Notes under the pieces: model-generated | Told to the model about the DNA's origin: nothing | Databases searched by the model: none | The model's input: only the letters and a program-made list of their open reading frames with translations | Source: Aliiruegeria lutimaris | Lineage (GTDB): Bacteria > Pseudomonadota > Alphaproteobacteria > Rhodobacterales > Rhodobacteraceae | Direction of reading: 5' to 3' | DNA length: 64,000 nucleotides | NCBI RefSeq assembly: GCF_900099935.1 | Contig: NZ_FNEK01000004.1 | Coordinates: 1-64,000, forward strand | Translations under genes and position numbers: made by a program | In this document: piece by piece, positions 44,414 through 53,174 of the stretch | How the letters are laid out: every line of letters begins with the position of its first letter | How positions within the stretch are numbered: position 1 is the stretch's first letter

Positions 44414-45388
44414 TCAAACCAACGGCGTCCGCCCTTCCAGCACGGTCCGGAAGACATCCGTATCCACATTGCCCCCCGACAGGACCACACCCACCTTGCG
44501 CCCGGCCATCGCTTCCCGCTCCTGGCAGAGCGCGGCCAGCGCCGCCGCGCCGGCCCCTTCGGACAGGTTATGCGTGGTCTCGAAATAGAGCCGCATGGCG
44601 GCGGCCACCTCGTCGTCGCTTACCGTCACGATCCGGTCGGCGCCGCGCACGTAGATCTCGAAGGCCTCGGCCACCGGCACCCGCACCGCCATGCCGTCGG
44701 CAAAAGTCGCCGCCGAGTTGGTCTCGACCAGCTTGCCGGCCGCAACCGACAGCTGCGCACAGGCGGCTTCGGTGGAGACGACACCCACGATCCGCGTCGA
44801 CAGCCCAAGCGCGTCCCGCGCCAGGATCGTACCGCAGATCCCCGAGCCACAGCCGATGGGCACGTAAACCGTATCGAGATCCGACAATGCGTTGAGCAAT
44901 TCCCAGCCATAAGTGCCCACGCCGCGCACAAGCTCCGGGTGGAAAGGCGGAACAACCGCGAGCCCCTCGGCCTCGGCCACGCGCATTGCTTCTTCCTTGG
45001 CCGTATCGAAATCGCTGCCATGCACGACCAGCTCGGCGCCAAAGGCTTCCATGGCGGCGTTCTTTTCGACCGAGTTGCCTTCCGGCACATAGACTAGCGC
45101 CCGCATCCCGGCCGCCCGCGCCGCCAGCGCCTGGCTCTGGCCGTGATTGCCGCGCGTCGCGGTGCAAATGCCCGGGCAGTCCGGCTGACTCCGCTTGAGC
45201 CAGTCGATGAAAGTAATGCCCCCGCGCACCTTGAACGCCCCGGTCGGCGCATGGTTCTCATGCTTCACCCAGACCTCCGCCCCGACACGGTTGGACAGAA
45301 GGGGCCAATGCCGCTGTGGCGTGGGCGGGACAAGACGGTGAACCAGTTCCGAGGCGACCTCGAATTCGTCAGCAGTGAAACGCAACAT
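44414..45388 (-). CDS. Threonine dehydratase-like PLP enzyme
   Basis: A 324-residue fold-type II PLP enzyme. PTGAFKVRGG holds the Schiff-base lysine (about 52), TATRGNHGQS (about 78-87) binds the substrate carboxylate, and CGSGICG (about 183) is the glycine loop for the phosphate. It lacks the C-terminal ACT domain of biosynthetic IlvA, so it is a catabolic dehydratase or related lyase (serine/threonine or a hydroxy-amino acid). It is divergent from the aminotransferase. Confidence 0.82.
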   Translation of the reverse strand: MLRFTADEFEVASELVHRLVPPTPQRHWPLLSNRVGAEVWVKHENHAPTGAFKVRGGITFIDWLKRSQPDCPGICTATRGNHGQSQALAARAAGMRALVYVPEGNSVEKNAAMEAFGAELVVHGSDFDTAKEEAMRVAEAEGLAVVPPFHPELVRGVGTYGWELLNALSDLDTVYVPIGCGSGICGTILARDALGLSTRIVGVVSTEAACAQLSVAAGKLVETNSAATFADGMAVRVPVAEAFEIYVRGADRIVTVSDDEVAAAMRLYFETTHNLSEGAGAAALAALCQEREAMAGRKVGVVLSGGNVDTDVFRTVLEGRTPLV

Positions 45389-45535
45389 TCCGGACTCCCA
45401 ATTTCGCCCGGCAAAAGAGCACTCCCGGGCGGCGACGACAATCCGCCGGGCTGCGACCTTTCGCGTCGGCCAATGCTGGCCGGGCGCGGATCATCCGATT
45501 TGACAATCTTCCGGCTCCGATGCCCGATGCGGCCC

Positions 45536-46735
45536 ATGAAAGCTTCCGCACGCCTCTCCACTCTGCTGCCCGACGGTAATGACGGCTGGGACCTCTACCG
45601 CAAGGCGCTGGCCCGGCAGAACGCCGGCATGCCGGTCACGATGCTCACTATCGGAGAACATGATATCGGAACCGCGCCGGCCATTCTCGACGCCATGGAC
45701 GCCGCCGCCCGACGCGGCCTGACCGGCTATGCCCCGGTGCCCGGGCAGAACACCCTGCGCGCCCGCGTGGCCGAGCGTATCGAGCGCATGACAGGAACCG
45801 CGACAGCCGAAGAAAACGTGCTAATCGTGCCGGGCGGACAGGCCGGCCTTTTCGCCTCCCATATCGCGACGCTCGATCCCGGCGACACCGCGCTTTTTGT
45901 CGATCCCTACTACGCCACCTATCCCGGCACGATCCGGGGCGCGGGCGGGCTGCCGCGCGCCATTGTCACCGGGCCAGAGACCCGCTTTTGCCCGAGCCGG
46001 GATGCGCTGGCCGAAGCCGCGCCCGGCGCGCGGACGTTGCTCATCAACACGCCCAACAACCCCACCGGGCAGATCTATGACCGCGTGACGCTGGAGGGCA
46101 TCGCCGAGGCCTGCATCGCCCACGACCTCTGGCTGATCAGCGACGAGGTTTACGAAACGCAGGTCTGGAAGGGCGCCCATCTCAGCCCGCGCGCGCTGCC
46201 CGGCATGGCCGAGCGGACGCTGGTTGTCGGCTCCATGTCCAAGAGCCACGCCATGACCGGCAGCCGCATCGGCTGGGTCGTCGGCCCGGCCGAGATCATC
46301 GCCCATATGGCCGACCTCGCCACGCACACCACCTATGGCGTGCCCGGTTTCGTGCAGGCCGCCGCGCTTTGGGCGCTGCAACAGGGCCCGGATCTGGAGG
46401 CGGAGGTTTCCGCCCCCTTCCGCCGCCGCCGCGCGCTGGCCGAACAGGCGCTGGCCGGCAACAACCGGATCCGCGCCCTGCCCTCGGATGCCACCATGTA
46501 TCTCATGCTCGACATCCGACCGACTGGCCTGAGCGGCAGCGCATTCGCCGAAGCGCTCCTTGAGGCCGAAGGCATCGCTGTCATGCCGGGCGAGAGCTTC
46601 GGACACGCGGCGGCAGGCCATGTCCGCGTCGCCATGACAATCGAGGATGAGGCCTTTGCCGAGGCACTCGCCCGACTGGCCCGTTTTGCCGAAACCTGCC
46701 CGAGCGGCACCCCGACCAATTACGAGGAGACCTGA
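45536..46735 (+). CDS. Pyridoxal-phosphate aminotransferase (class I/II)
   Basis: A 399-residue enzyme of the aspartate aminotransferase fold. YAPVPGQNTLRARVAERI, NTPNNPTGQIYDR and VGSMSKSHAMTGSRIGWVVG (with the PLP lysine) are diagnostic. I start at the ATG at 45536 (MKASARLS); the ATG at 45527 in the same frame is also possible. It lies 1 bp before a PEP mutase/isocitrate lyase family gene and is thus probably co-transcribed with it. The amino-acid substrate is not known. Confidence 0.85.
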   Translation: MKASARLSTLLPDGNDGWDLYRKALARQNAGMPVTMLTIGEHDIGTAPAILDAMDAAARRGLTGYAPVPGQNTLRARVAERIERMTGTATAEENVLIVPGGQAGLFASHIATLDPGDTALFVDPYYATYPGTIRGAGGLPRAIVTGPETRFCPSRDALAEAAPGARTLLINTPNNPTGQIYDRVTLEGIAEACIAHDLWLISDEVYETQVWKGAHLSPRALPGMAERTLVVGSMSKSHAMTGSRIGWVVGPAEIIAHMADLATHTTYGVPGFVQAAALWALQQGPDLEAEVSAPFRRRRALAEQALAGNNRIRALPSDATMYLMLDIRPTGLSGSAFAEALLEAEGIAVMPGESFGHAAAGHVRVAMTIEDEAFAEALARLARFAETCPSGTPTNYEET

Positions 46736-46736
46736 G

Positions 46737-47579
46737 ATGCGCCACGATCCCGGCCCCGGCTTTCGCGCCCTGCATCGCCCCGGCTCGCCCTTCATCCTCG
46801 CCAATGCCTGGGATACGGGCTCGGCACGCTTGCTGGCCGGCATGGGCGCCGAGGCGATTGGCACCTCTTCCGCCGCCCACGCTTTCACGCTCGGCCGACC
46901 CGATGGCGGACAGGTAAGCCGCGACGAGGCACTGGCCCATGCCGAGGCGCTCGTTGCCGCCACGCCGCTGCCAGTCTCCGGCGATTTCGAGAACGGCTTC
47001 GGCGATGCTCCCGAGACGGTCGCCGAGACGGTGCGCCTGGCCTGCGAGGCCGGACTGGCGGGTATCTCCATCGAAGATGCCGCACTCCCCGGCGACAGCG
47101 CCTACCCGTTCGAACTTGCCGTCGAGCGCATTCGCGCAGCGGCCGCCGCCGCACGCGCCCTGCCGCGGGATTTCTTCCTGCTGGCGCGCGCCGACGGCAT
47201 CATGAACGGACATTATGGCCAGCAGGAAGCGCTGAAGCGTATCCGGGCTTTCGACATGGCCGGGGCCGATGGGCTCTACGTGCCGCTGCCGGCCAGTATG
47301 GACGACCTCGCGGAAATCTGCGCCGCCACCCAAAAGCCGGTCAACGCGCTGGCCGCCGGTCCCTACACCGCCGTCTCGCGCGACGCCTTCGCCGCAATCG
47401 GCGTGGCGCGGATCTCGCTCGGCTCGGCCTTGGCCCGGGCGACACACCGGCTGATCCACGACGCCGCATTCGCGATGTTCGGCAGCGGAGACTTCACCGC
47501 CCTCGGACAGGATATCTCCGGCGGCGAGGTGGCCGAGATCATGGCCCAAGGGAGCGATCGGCAGCATACGGACAAATAA
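46737..47579 (+). CDS. Isocitrate lyase/PEP mutase-family enzyme
   Basis: A 280-residue TIM-barrel protein. ILANAWDTGSARLLAGMGAEAIGTSS is the N-terminal strand pair, SGDFENGFGD (about 81-90) is the metal region, and ISIEDAAL follows. It lacks the KKCGH/KRCGH loop of true isocitrate lyases. Family members cleave or rearrange C-C or P-C bonds of 2-oxoacid-like compounds. GAGGAGACCTGAG precedes the ATG. Together with the aminotransferase it could form a short carbon-skeleton route; that is inference. Confidence 0.82.
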   Translation: MRHDPGPGFRALHRPGSPFILANAWDTGSARLLAGMGAEAIGTSSAAHAFTLGRPDGGQVSRDEALAHAEALVAATPLPVSGDFENGFGDAPETVAETVRLACEAGLAGISIEDAALPGDSAYPFELAVERIRAAAAAARALPRDFFLLARADGIMNGHYGQQEALKRIRAFDMAGADGLYVPLPASMDDLAEICAATQKPVNALAAGPYTAVSRDAFAAIGVARISLGSALARATHRLIHDAAFAMFGSGDFTALGQDISGGEVAEIMAQGSDRQHTDK

Positions 47580-47687
47580 CGAACCGTCGCGCCGCACAGA
47601 AATCAACGTGCTCCGCGAGCGAACGTGTCACTCCTTGCACCCGAACGAACGCGCCCCAGGGGGCCGTTCGACCGGGTGACGGGACAC

Positions 47688-47720
47688 TCCTTCTTCCTCT
47701 TTCAAAAAAATATCCCGGGG
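47688..47720 (+). repeat. Half copy of the dispersed palindromic element
   Basis: TTCTTCCTCTTTC-A-rich-AAATATCCCGGGG matches only the right-hand arm of the elements at 8720 and 28587. The head and tail are missing, so it looks like a worn or truncated copy. It is part of the 362-bp gap 47580-47941. Confidence 0.5.
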
Positions 47721-47759
47721 CAACCTTTGGCACCGCCATTGGACCAGGAAATTCATTGC

Positions 47760-47779
47760 CCGGTCCGGACCGGTACAAT
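47760..47779. promoter_or_regulatory. 14-bp palindrome upstream of the acetate transporter
   Basis: CCGGTCCGGACCGG (47760-47773) is perfectly palindromic and is followed directly by TACAAT (47774-47779), a possible -10 box. No -35 box lies at a suitable distance. It stands about 165 bp before the transporter start and could be an operator. Nothing else is recognised in the surrounding gap. Confidence 0.3.
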
Positions 47780-47941
47780 GACGCGGGACCACACTCGTCG
47801 CCGGCGTGCCATGCATCGCCTTCATGCCACCCATGCCGATCACGCCCGGTGCGGCGCTGGTGACCGGTTTTCCTCCGGAAAAATTCCAATAAACGCGCGC
47901 CAACAGGAAAAACGCGCCCTTCCAAGACTGGAGTAAACGTC

Positions 47942-48553
47942 ATGTCCCACAACGGCACCGCTGCCGCCAATCCCGCAGTCGTCGGCCTGGGAGGGTTCGG
48001 ACTTACCACCTTCCTCTTGCAGTTGCACAATCTCGAACTCATGAGTGCCGGCCCCGTGCTTTGGGTCGGCCTGATTTATGGCGGGCTTGCACAAATGATC
48101 GCGGGTTTCCAGGAACAGAAGACCGGCAGTCACTTCGGCTACAGCGCCTTCGTCTCCTACGGGGCCTTCTGGATCGCGCTCTGCCTGCTGCTGATGGCCA
48201 ACCATTTCGGCATCTTCACCTCCAGCACCACCGATGTCGGCTGGTTCATGGCCGCGTGGACCATCTACACAGTGATGATGTGCATCGCCGCCTTCCGCAT
48301 TCACGCTGCGATGGCTTTCACATTCCTGACGCTGCTGATCGGCTTTGTCGGCCTTGTCATCGGCCATTTCGGCGCACCCACTTTCAATACACTGGCCGCG
48401 ATCGACCTGCTCTTCTGCGCCTTCGGTGCCTGGTACATGATGATCGGGGTCATCCTGAAAGACGTCTACGGCCACGAAGTCCTGCCGATGGGCAAGCCCT
48501 GGATCAGCGACCTGCGCGCAGAGAAGAACCTCGGCGCGCCGGTGGCGTCCTGA
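47942..48553 (+). CDS. SatP/YaaH-family acetate-succinate transporter
   Basis: A 203-residue protein of the GPR1/FUN34/YaaH family with six helices. The start NPAVVGLGGFGLTTFLLQLHN carries the family's NPAPLGL-like motif. It imports acetate or succinate with protons. It begins after a long spacer, so it has its own promoter. A hairpin of 11 bp follows 18 bp after the stop. Confidence 0.9.
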   Translation: MSHNGTAAANPAVVGLGGFGLTTFLLQLHNLELMSAGPVLWVGLIYGGLAQMIAGFQEQKTGSHFGYSAFVSYGAFWIALCLLLMANHFGIFTSSTTDVGWFMAAWTIYTVMMCIAAFRIHAAMAFTFLTLLIGFVGLVIGHFGAPTFNTLAAIDLLFCAFGAWYMMIGVILKDVYGHEVLPMGKPWISDLRAEKNLGAPVAS

Positions 48554-48571
48554 GCGCAGCAATAACGGCAA

Positions 48572-48611
48572 ACGGGCTGGCCTCTGCCTGCAAAGACAAG
48601 GGCCAGCCCGT
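48572..48611. terminator. Strong hairpin between converging genes, no T-run
   Basis: ACGGGCTGGCC (48572-48582) and GGCCAGCCCGT (48601-48611) pair perfectly over 11 bp around an 18-base loop. It lies 18 bp after the transporter stop and 47 bp before the end of the porin-like gene on the other strand. A T-run is missing on both sides, so it may act as an RNA stabiliser rather than an intrinsic terminator. Confidence 0.5.
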
Positions 48612-48657
48612 CTCCCGTAGCCTGGCGCACATCTAGCGCCGCAAGGCCGGTCAGGCC

Positions 48658-49047
48658 TCAGGAGCGGTAATTCACGCCCACTGTCGCGGTGGTGGCATTG
48701 ACCGTTCCGAAATCGCGGTAGTCGTCGAAGCGATGCTTGGCGATCTCACCCGTAAGGCTGATCGTGTCGCCGATCATCGTCTGGACACCGACAACCCAGT
48801 CTCCAAGATCCCAGTCATAGCCGGCCGAGACGCCGCCAATCATGTCGTCGCCCTCCAGACCGTCGGTCAACTCCCCGTAGCCAAGTTGCAGGCCCACATG
48901 CCCGCCCGTCCAATCGGAGCTTGTTTGCACGGGGATCGGTGTCGGGGCCGGTTCGATCGCGACCGGGTCCAGCGAGCCGGCAAAGGCGGGTGCGGCAAGT
49001 GTCAGGGCGAGGGTGGCGCCGATGGCGCGGGAGGAGAAATTCTTCAT
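48658..49047 (-). CDS. Shortened outer-membrane beta-barrel (porin-family) protein
   Basis: A 129-residue protein. A signal peptide (LALTLAAPAFA) and a Pro-rich lead (PAPTPIPVQT) are followed by DWTGGHVGLQLGYGEL, a typical first strand of OmpA-like/porin-family barrels. Full members in this group have about 190-210 residues and eight strands. Here the text jumps from the fourth strand region to the usual last one (HRFDDYRDFGTVNATTATVGVNYRS, in parts), and ends in Ser instead of Phe. It looks like an in-frame internal loss; function as a barrel is doubtful. Confidence 0.75.
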   Translation of the reverse strand: MKNFSSRAIGATLALTLAAPAFAGSLDPVAIEPAPTPIPVQTSSDWTGGHVGLQLGYGELTDGLEGDDMIGGVSAGYDWDLGDWVVGVQTMIGDTISLTGEIAKHRFDDYRDFGTVNATTATVGVNYRS

Positions 49048-49268
49048 CGGTTTCCCTTTTGGGGTTGGGCTGCTCATGTAGCCATTCTGCCTCCCTTGAA
49101 GCGGAGGCATGGCAGATCTAGGCACCCTGAACCGCGCTCCAACCATCCGTGCCAGGATTGGAGAACTACGCCTTGGTCACAAGAAAAACCGTTCGCATAC
49201 CTTTAGGAAATATTAATAAATGCGCCGCGATGGCAAATTGCCATCATTGAATTCCGGATTCTCGCGCT

Positions 49269-51107
49269 CTACTGCGCAGCCTTCTCTTCCAGTTCCAACC
49301 ACTCTTCCTCGGCGGCCCCCAGGGCTTGCTGGCGTTCGACCAGCGCCTCCGAGGCTTTCTGGAACTTCACCGGATGCTCGGTGAACAGGTTGGGATCGGC
49401 AAGGAATTCCTCCAGCTTCGCGATCTCGGCCTCCAGGCGTTCGATCTCGGCCGGCAGCGCCTCCAGCCGGTGCTTCTCGGTAAATGTCAGCCTGCTTGGA
49501 GCCGCGGCGGGCGCGGCGGGCTTCTCTGCCTCCCGGGGCGACGGCTTCGCAGAATTGCCGCCGGGTTTCGCCTTCGCGGGCGCTGCCCCAAGCCTTTCGG
49601 CGCGCTGCGCCTGGTAATCGCTCCAACCGCCGGCATAGAGCACCGCCCGGCCATCGCCCTCCATGGCGACCGTGGTCGTGGCGATCCGGTCGAGGAAATC
49701 CCGGTCGTGGCTGACTAGCAGCACGGTGCCGTCGTAATCCGAGATAAGCTCCTGCAGCAGGTCTAGCGTCTCGATATCGAGGTCGTTGGTCGGTTCGTCG
49801 AGCACCAGCAGGTTCGCAGGCTGCGCAAGGATCTTGGCCAGCAGCAGCCGCGCCTTCTCGCCGCCCGAGAGCGAGCGAACCGGCGCGCGGGCCTGCTGCT
49901 CGTTGAACAGGAAGTCCTTGAGATACCCCACGACATGTTTCGGCGTGCCGCGCACCATCACCTGATCGCCGCCCCGTCCCTGCACGCGCAGCGCCTTGTC
50001 ACCGGTCAGGCTCTCCCAGAGCGTCACGTCCGGGTCGAGTTGGGCGCGGCTCTGGTCGAACACGGCGAGGTCGAGATTGGTGCCGAGCCGGATCTTGCCG
50101 CTATCGGCCGGCTCCTGCCCGATCAGCATTTTCAAAAGCGTCGTCTTGCCCGCGCCATTGGGGCCGACAAGCGCCACGCGTTCGCCGCGCTGGATGCGCA
50201 TGGAGAACGGCCTCAGGATGAGGTTGTCGTCATAAGCTTTTGTAATATCTTTAACTTCTACAACCAGCTTACCCGATGCCTTGCCGGTGTCGATCGCCAG
50301 GTCCGCCGTCCCTTGCCGACGGATCTGCGCCGAACGCTCCTCGCGCAATGCCTTCAAGGCGCGGACACGGCCCTGGTTCCGGGTGCGGCGTGCTGAAATG
50401 CCTTCGACGGCCCATTTCGCCTCGGCCTTGATCTTGCGGTCGAGCTTATGACGGGCCTCGTCTTCCTCTGCCCAGACCTTGTCGCGCCACTCCTCGAAGG
50501 AGGTGAAACCATGCTCCTGCCGCCGGACCTCGCCGCGGTCGAGCCACAGGGTCGCGCGCGTCAAACGCTTGAGAAAAGCCCGGTCATGCGAGATCAGCAC
50601 GAAGGCCGTGCGGGTTTCGGCCAGTTGCTCTTCGAGCCACTGGATCGCCTGGATGTCGAGATGGTTGGTGGGCTCGTCGAGCAGCATCAGTTCCGGCGCC
50701 TCGGCCAGCAGCTTGGCCAGCGCCGCGCGCCGCCGCTCGCCGCCCGATGCGGTCTCGACCGGGCGCGACAGATCCAGTTTGAGCCCTTCACCCGCCATTT
50801 CCACCCTGTAGATTTCTCCCTCGGGAAGACCAGAGGCGGCGAAATCGCCGAGCGTCGCATGGCCCTCCATGGTCGGATCCTGCTCCATGTAGCCGACATG
50901 CACGCCGGGCGGCACGATACGCTCGCCCGTATCCGGCTCCACCAGCCCGGCCATGACCTTCATGAGCGTGGATTTGCCCGAACCGTTGCGGCCCACGAGT
51001 GCGACCCGGTCGCCCTGTTGGATGACAAGGCCGAGATCGGAAAACACAGGGTCGCCGCCGAAGGTCAGCGCGATATCGGAAAGCTGGAGAAGGGGTGCAC
51101 GTGCCAT
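49269..51107 (-). CDS. ABC-F family ATPase (Uup-like)
   Basis: A 612-residue soluble twin ABC protein. Walker A GRNGSGKST (about 38) and GPNGAGKTT (about 314), signatures SGGERRRAAL and SGGEKARLLL, and LDEPTNHLD / LDEPTNDLD are all present. A charged linker (about 240-280) joins the two, and the C-terminus from about 520 is Pro/Ala-rich and then coiled coil, as in Uup. ABC-F proteins act on the ribosome or on DNA structures. No transmembrane helices are seen. Confidence 0.9.
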   Translation of the reverse strand: MARAPLLQLSDIALTFGGDPVFSDLGLVIQQGDRVALVGRNGSGKSTLMKVMAGLVEPDTGERIVPPGVHVGYMEQDPTMEGHATLGDFAASGLPEGEIYRVEMAGEGLKLDLSRPVETASGGERRRAALAKLLAEAPELMLLDEPTNHLDIQAIQWLEEQLAETRTAFVLISHDRAFLKRLTRATLWLDRGEVRRQEHGFTSFEEWRDKVWAEEDEARHKLDRKIKAEAKWAVEGISARRTRNQGRVRALKALREERSAQIRRQGTADLAIDTGKASGKLVVEVKDITKAYDDNLILRPFSMRIQRGERVALVGPNGAGKTTLLKMLIGQEPADSGKIRLGTNLDLAVFDQSRAQLDPDVTLWESLTGDKALRVQGRGGDQVMVRGTPKHVVGYLKDFLFNEQQARAPVRSLSGGEKARLLLAKILAQPANLLVLDEPTNDLDIETLDLLQELISDYDGTVLLVSHDRDFLDRIATTTVAMEGDGRAVLYAGGWSDYQAQRAERLGAAPAKAKPGGNSAKPSPREAEKPAAPAAAPSRLTFTEKHRLEALPAEIERLEAEIAKLEEFLADPNLFTEHPVKFQKASEALVERQQALGAAEEEWLELEEKAAQ

Positions 51108-51224
51108 GGGCGCGAGCTATGCCAGCGTGGGTCCAAGATCAAGCGTCCTTCGTGCCGCCAGCCTGCGGACCATCCGTGACCACGCCTTCGGCGCGCTCCT
51201 CCGGGAAGGGCAGCGCCCCCCTTC

Positions 51225-51953
51225 CTACCCGGCCACCCCGCGCAGCAGCCGCTTGCGGTCAGGAGGAATGGCGCGGATTTCCAGCCCGGTGAAGACATGC
51301 AGTGTTCCGAGGTCGCGGTCCACGACCGCGTGGTCCGACACCCACCCCCCCATGAGCAGGTAGGTTCGCAGCAATGGTGGCATGCCGAGCATGGCGCGTT
51401 TGAGATCCGGCTTGCGGCGCAACCTTTGGGCGAAGCGGAAGACATTTGGCGCCTTGACCAGCGGCAGCCAGCGTTTCGGCGCCAGGTGGCGTTCCTTCAG
51501 GAGCGCGAAGGCATCCATGTATTCCCCGGCCTCGGTGCCCTTGAAAGAAGAGCAGCCAAAGAGCATTTCCACGCCCTGCGCGTCGACATGGGCGGTCATC
51601 GCCCCCCAAGCGACGCGGAGGATATCGGCATCCTTGCAATCGGGATGGATGCAAAACCGGCCCATCTCTATCATCGGCCCTTCAAAATCGCGAAGCGCCG
51701 AGAGTTCGTAATATTGCGCGGAATAGCTCTGACCGATATCGGCCCCGGCGCTCAACGGCAGCAGCCGGAAGGTGCAGACCAGCGTTCCGCTACGGCTCTC
51801 CTCGACCAACATGTGCTGGCAGGCGGCATCGAAAGCGTCTTCATCCGGCCGGCCGCTGCGGAAACAGAGCGCGCGCAAATCCAGCGCCCGTTCGAGATCG
51901 GCGCGGCTTTCGGCCAGGCGGGCCTGGTAATGGCCGCGGCGCAGGTTCAACAT
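51225..51953 (-). CDS. olsB: Ornithine N-acyltransferase of ornithine-lipid synthesis
   Basis: A 242-residue GNAT-fold acyltransferase of the OlsB family: DLRALCFRSG, FDAACQHMLVEE (about 41-52), MIEMGRFCIHPD (about 96-107) and MLFGCSSFKGT (about 130-140). It attaches a 3-hydroxyacyl chain from ACP to ornithine, the first step of ornithine lipids. The partner olsA is not in view. It is 117 bp downstream of the ABC-F gene but reads from its own start on the same strand. Confidence 0.87.
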   Translation of the reverse strand: MLNLRRGHYQARLAESRADLERALDLRALCFRSGRPDEDAFDAACQHMLVEESRSGTLVCTFRLLPLSAGADIGQSYSAQYYELSALRDFEGPMIEMGRFCIHPDCKDADILRVAWGAMTAHVDAQGVEMLFGCSSFKGTEAGEYMDAFALLKERHLAPKRWLPLVKAPNVFRFAQRLRRKPDLKRAMLGMPPLLRTYLLMGGWVSDHAVVDRDLGTLHVFTGLEIRAIPPDRKRLLRGVAG

Positions 51954-52199
51954 GATCGGCTCCTTGCCTCAGCCCGCGGGTTCAACCGGCTTCCGGGGCG
52001 AATCTTTTGCCCGACCGGCTACCACGCGAGGCGTGACGGAAATCTGACATTTCTACCCGCGCGCGCATAGCCCCGCGGGGCCGTGGCGGATTCGCATGCA
52101 TGGCTTTGTCGAAACTGTTGAAAACGTGATCCGTCACAGGCTTCCCTGGCGTGAAAAGCGCTTTAGCTTGAGGAGACATCATCGCAGGAGGACGCGCAC

Positions 52200-52598
52200 A
52201 TGGCCGACAAGATTGCCAAGACAGAAGAAGAGTGGCGCGCGGAACTCGGTCCGTTGGGATACGAGGTCATGCGCAATCACGGCACCGAACGCCCCTTCAG
52301 CCATGACGACTTTCCGCAGAGCGCTGGAACCTTTCGCTGCGCGGGCTGTGGCGAGCCGCTTTTCGTGCAGGAGGACAAGTTCGACGCGGGCTGCGGCTGG
52401 CCGAGCTTTACCCGGCCTCTCGCGGACGAGACCATTGGCGAAAGCCGCGACAGCCGCCATGGCATGGTTCGCACCGAGGTTCATTGCAACCGCTGCAATG
52501 GCCATCTGGGGCACGTTTTTCCCGATGGGCCCGCACCGACGGGCCTGCGCTACTGCATCAACGGGGTCGCGCTGCGCTTCGAGCCGGAAGAGGATTGA
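52200..52598 (+). CDS. msrB: Peptide methionine-(R)-S-oxide reductase
   Basis: A 132-residue repair enzyme. Zinc cysteines are in CAGCGEPLF and CNRCNGHLGHVF, and the catalytic Cys is in RYCINGVAL (about 117-125). CGWPSF is also present. It restores methionine from its R-sulfoxide using thioredoxin. AGGAGG lies about 10 bases before the ATG. It is an isolated gene. Confidence 0.95.
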   Translation: MADKIAKTEEEWRAELGPLGYEVMRNHGTERPFSHDDFPQSAGTFRCAGCGEPLFVQEDKFDAGCGWPSFTRPLADETIGESRDSRHGMVRTEVHCNRCNGHLGHVFPDGPAPTGLRYCINGVALRFEPEED

Positions 52599-52623
52599 AG
52601 CACTCCGCGCAACTGGTCTCCCT

Positions 52624-53091
52624 CTAGATGTTGCTGCCGATATCGAGGCTGCCGATATTGCCGAAGAGCTGCTGCAGGAAGCTCAGTCCCTCGATATTGC
52701 TGGCGGTCACGCGACGCGAGAGCGCGACGACATTGCCATCCTGCAAGCCGAAGCGCTCGATATTGGTGACCACGCCCTTGTCATCGAAGCTGATCGCGAC
52801 GACCTCGCGTTCGATCACTTCCGGCGCGCGGTAGAGATAGGAGCTCTTGCGCATCGACATGTAATAGTAGCCCGAGTCCTTGAGCACGCCGGAGGAGCCC
52901 GGCGACCCGATCAGCTGGGTCACGGATTCCCGGGTATCCTTGCCCACGATAATCTCGGCGAGCTGGTCATCGCTTGGCACGTAGCCATGATAGTCGTAGA
53001 GCGGCTCGCAGGCCGAGATTGCCAGCAATCCCAGTCCCACGCACAGGGCACGCATAAAGCGTCCAGATTTTCCTTGGCCTTGCCTGCCCAT
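52624..53091 (-). CDS. bamE: Outer-membrane protein assembly factor BamE
   Basis: A 155-residue lipoprotein of the BAM complex. The signal ends LAISACEP (modified Cys at about 28 from the ATG at 53091). The SmpA/OmlA domain has VGKDTRESVTQLIGSPGSSGVL and YYYMSMRKSSYLYRAPEVIE. GAGG six bases before 53091 favours that start; an ATG at 53055 would give a shorter signal. It is divergent from the DUF177 gene, as in related genomes. Confidence 0.9.
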   Translation of the reverse strand: MGRQGQGKSGRFMRALCVGLGLLAISACEPLYDYHGYVPSDDQLAEIIVGKDTRESVTQLIGSPGSSGVLKDSGYYYMSMRKSSYLYRAPEVIEREVVAISFDDKGVVTNIERFGLQDGNVVALSRRVTASNIEGLSFLQQLFGNIGSLDIGSNI

Positions 53092-53174
53092 GACTGCCCT
53101 CACGCCTCTTGCTCGTCGAACTGCTTTCCGGCTTATAACAAGGGCATCCTTTTCTTCAAGAAAGGAAGAGTTGA

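Noticed and set aside
49229-49245. GATGGCAAATTGCCATC palindrome after the ABC-F gene
   Set aside because: It could be an operator or weak terminator but has no T-run and lies at a 3' end; too little to support a call.
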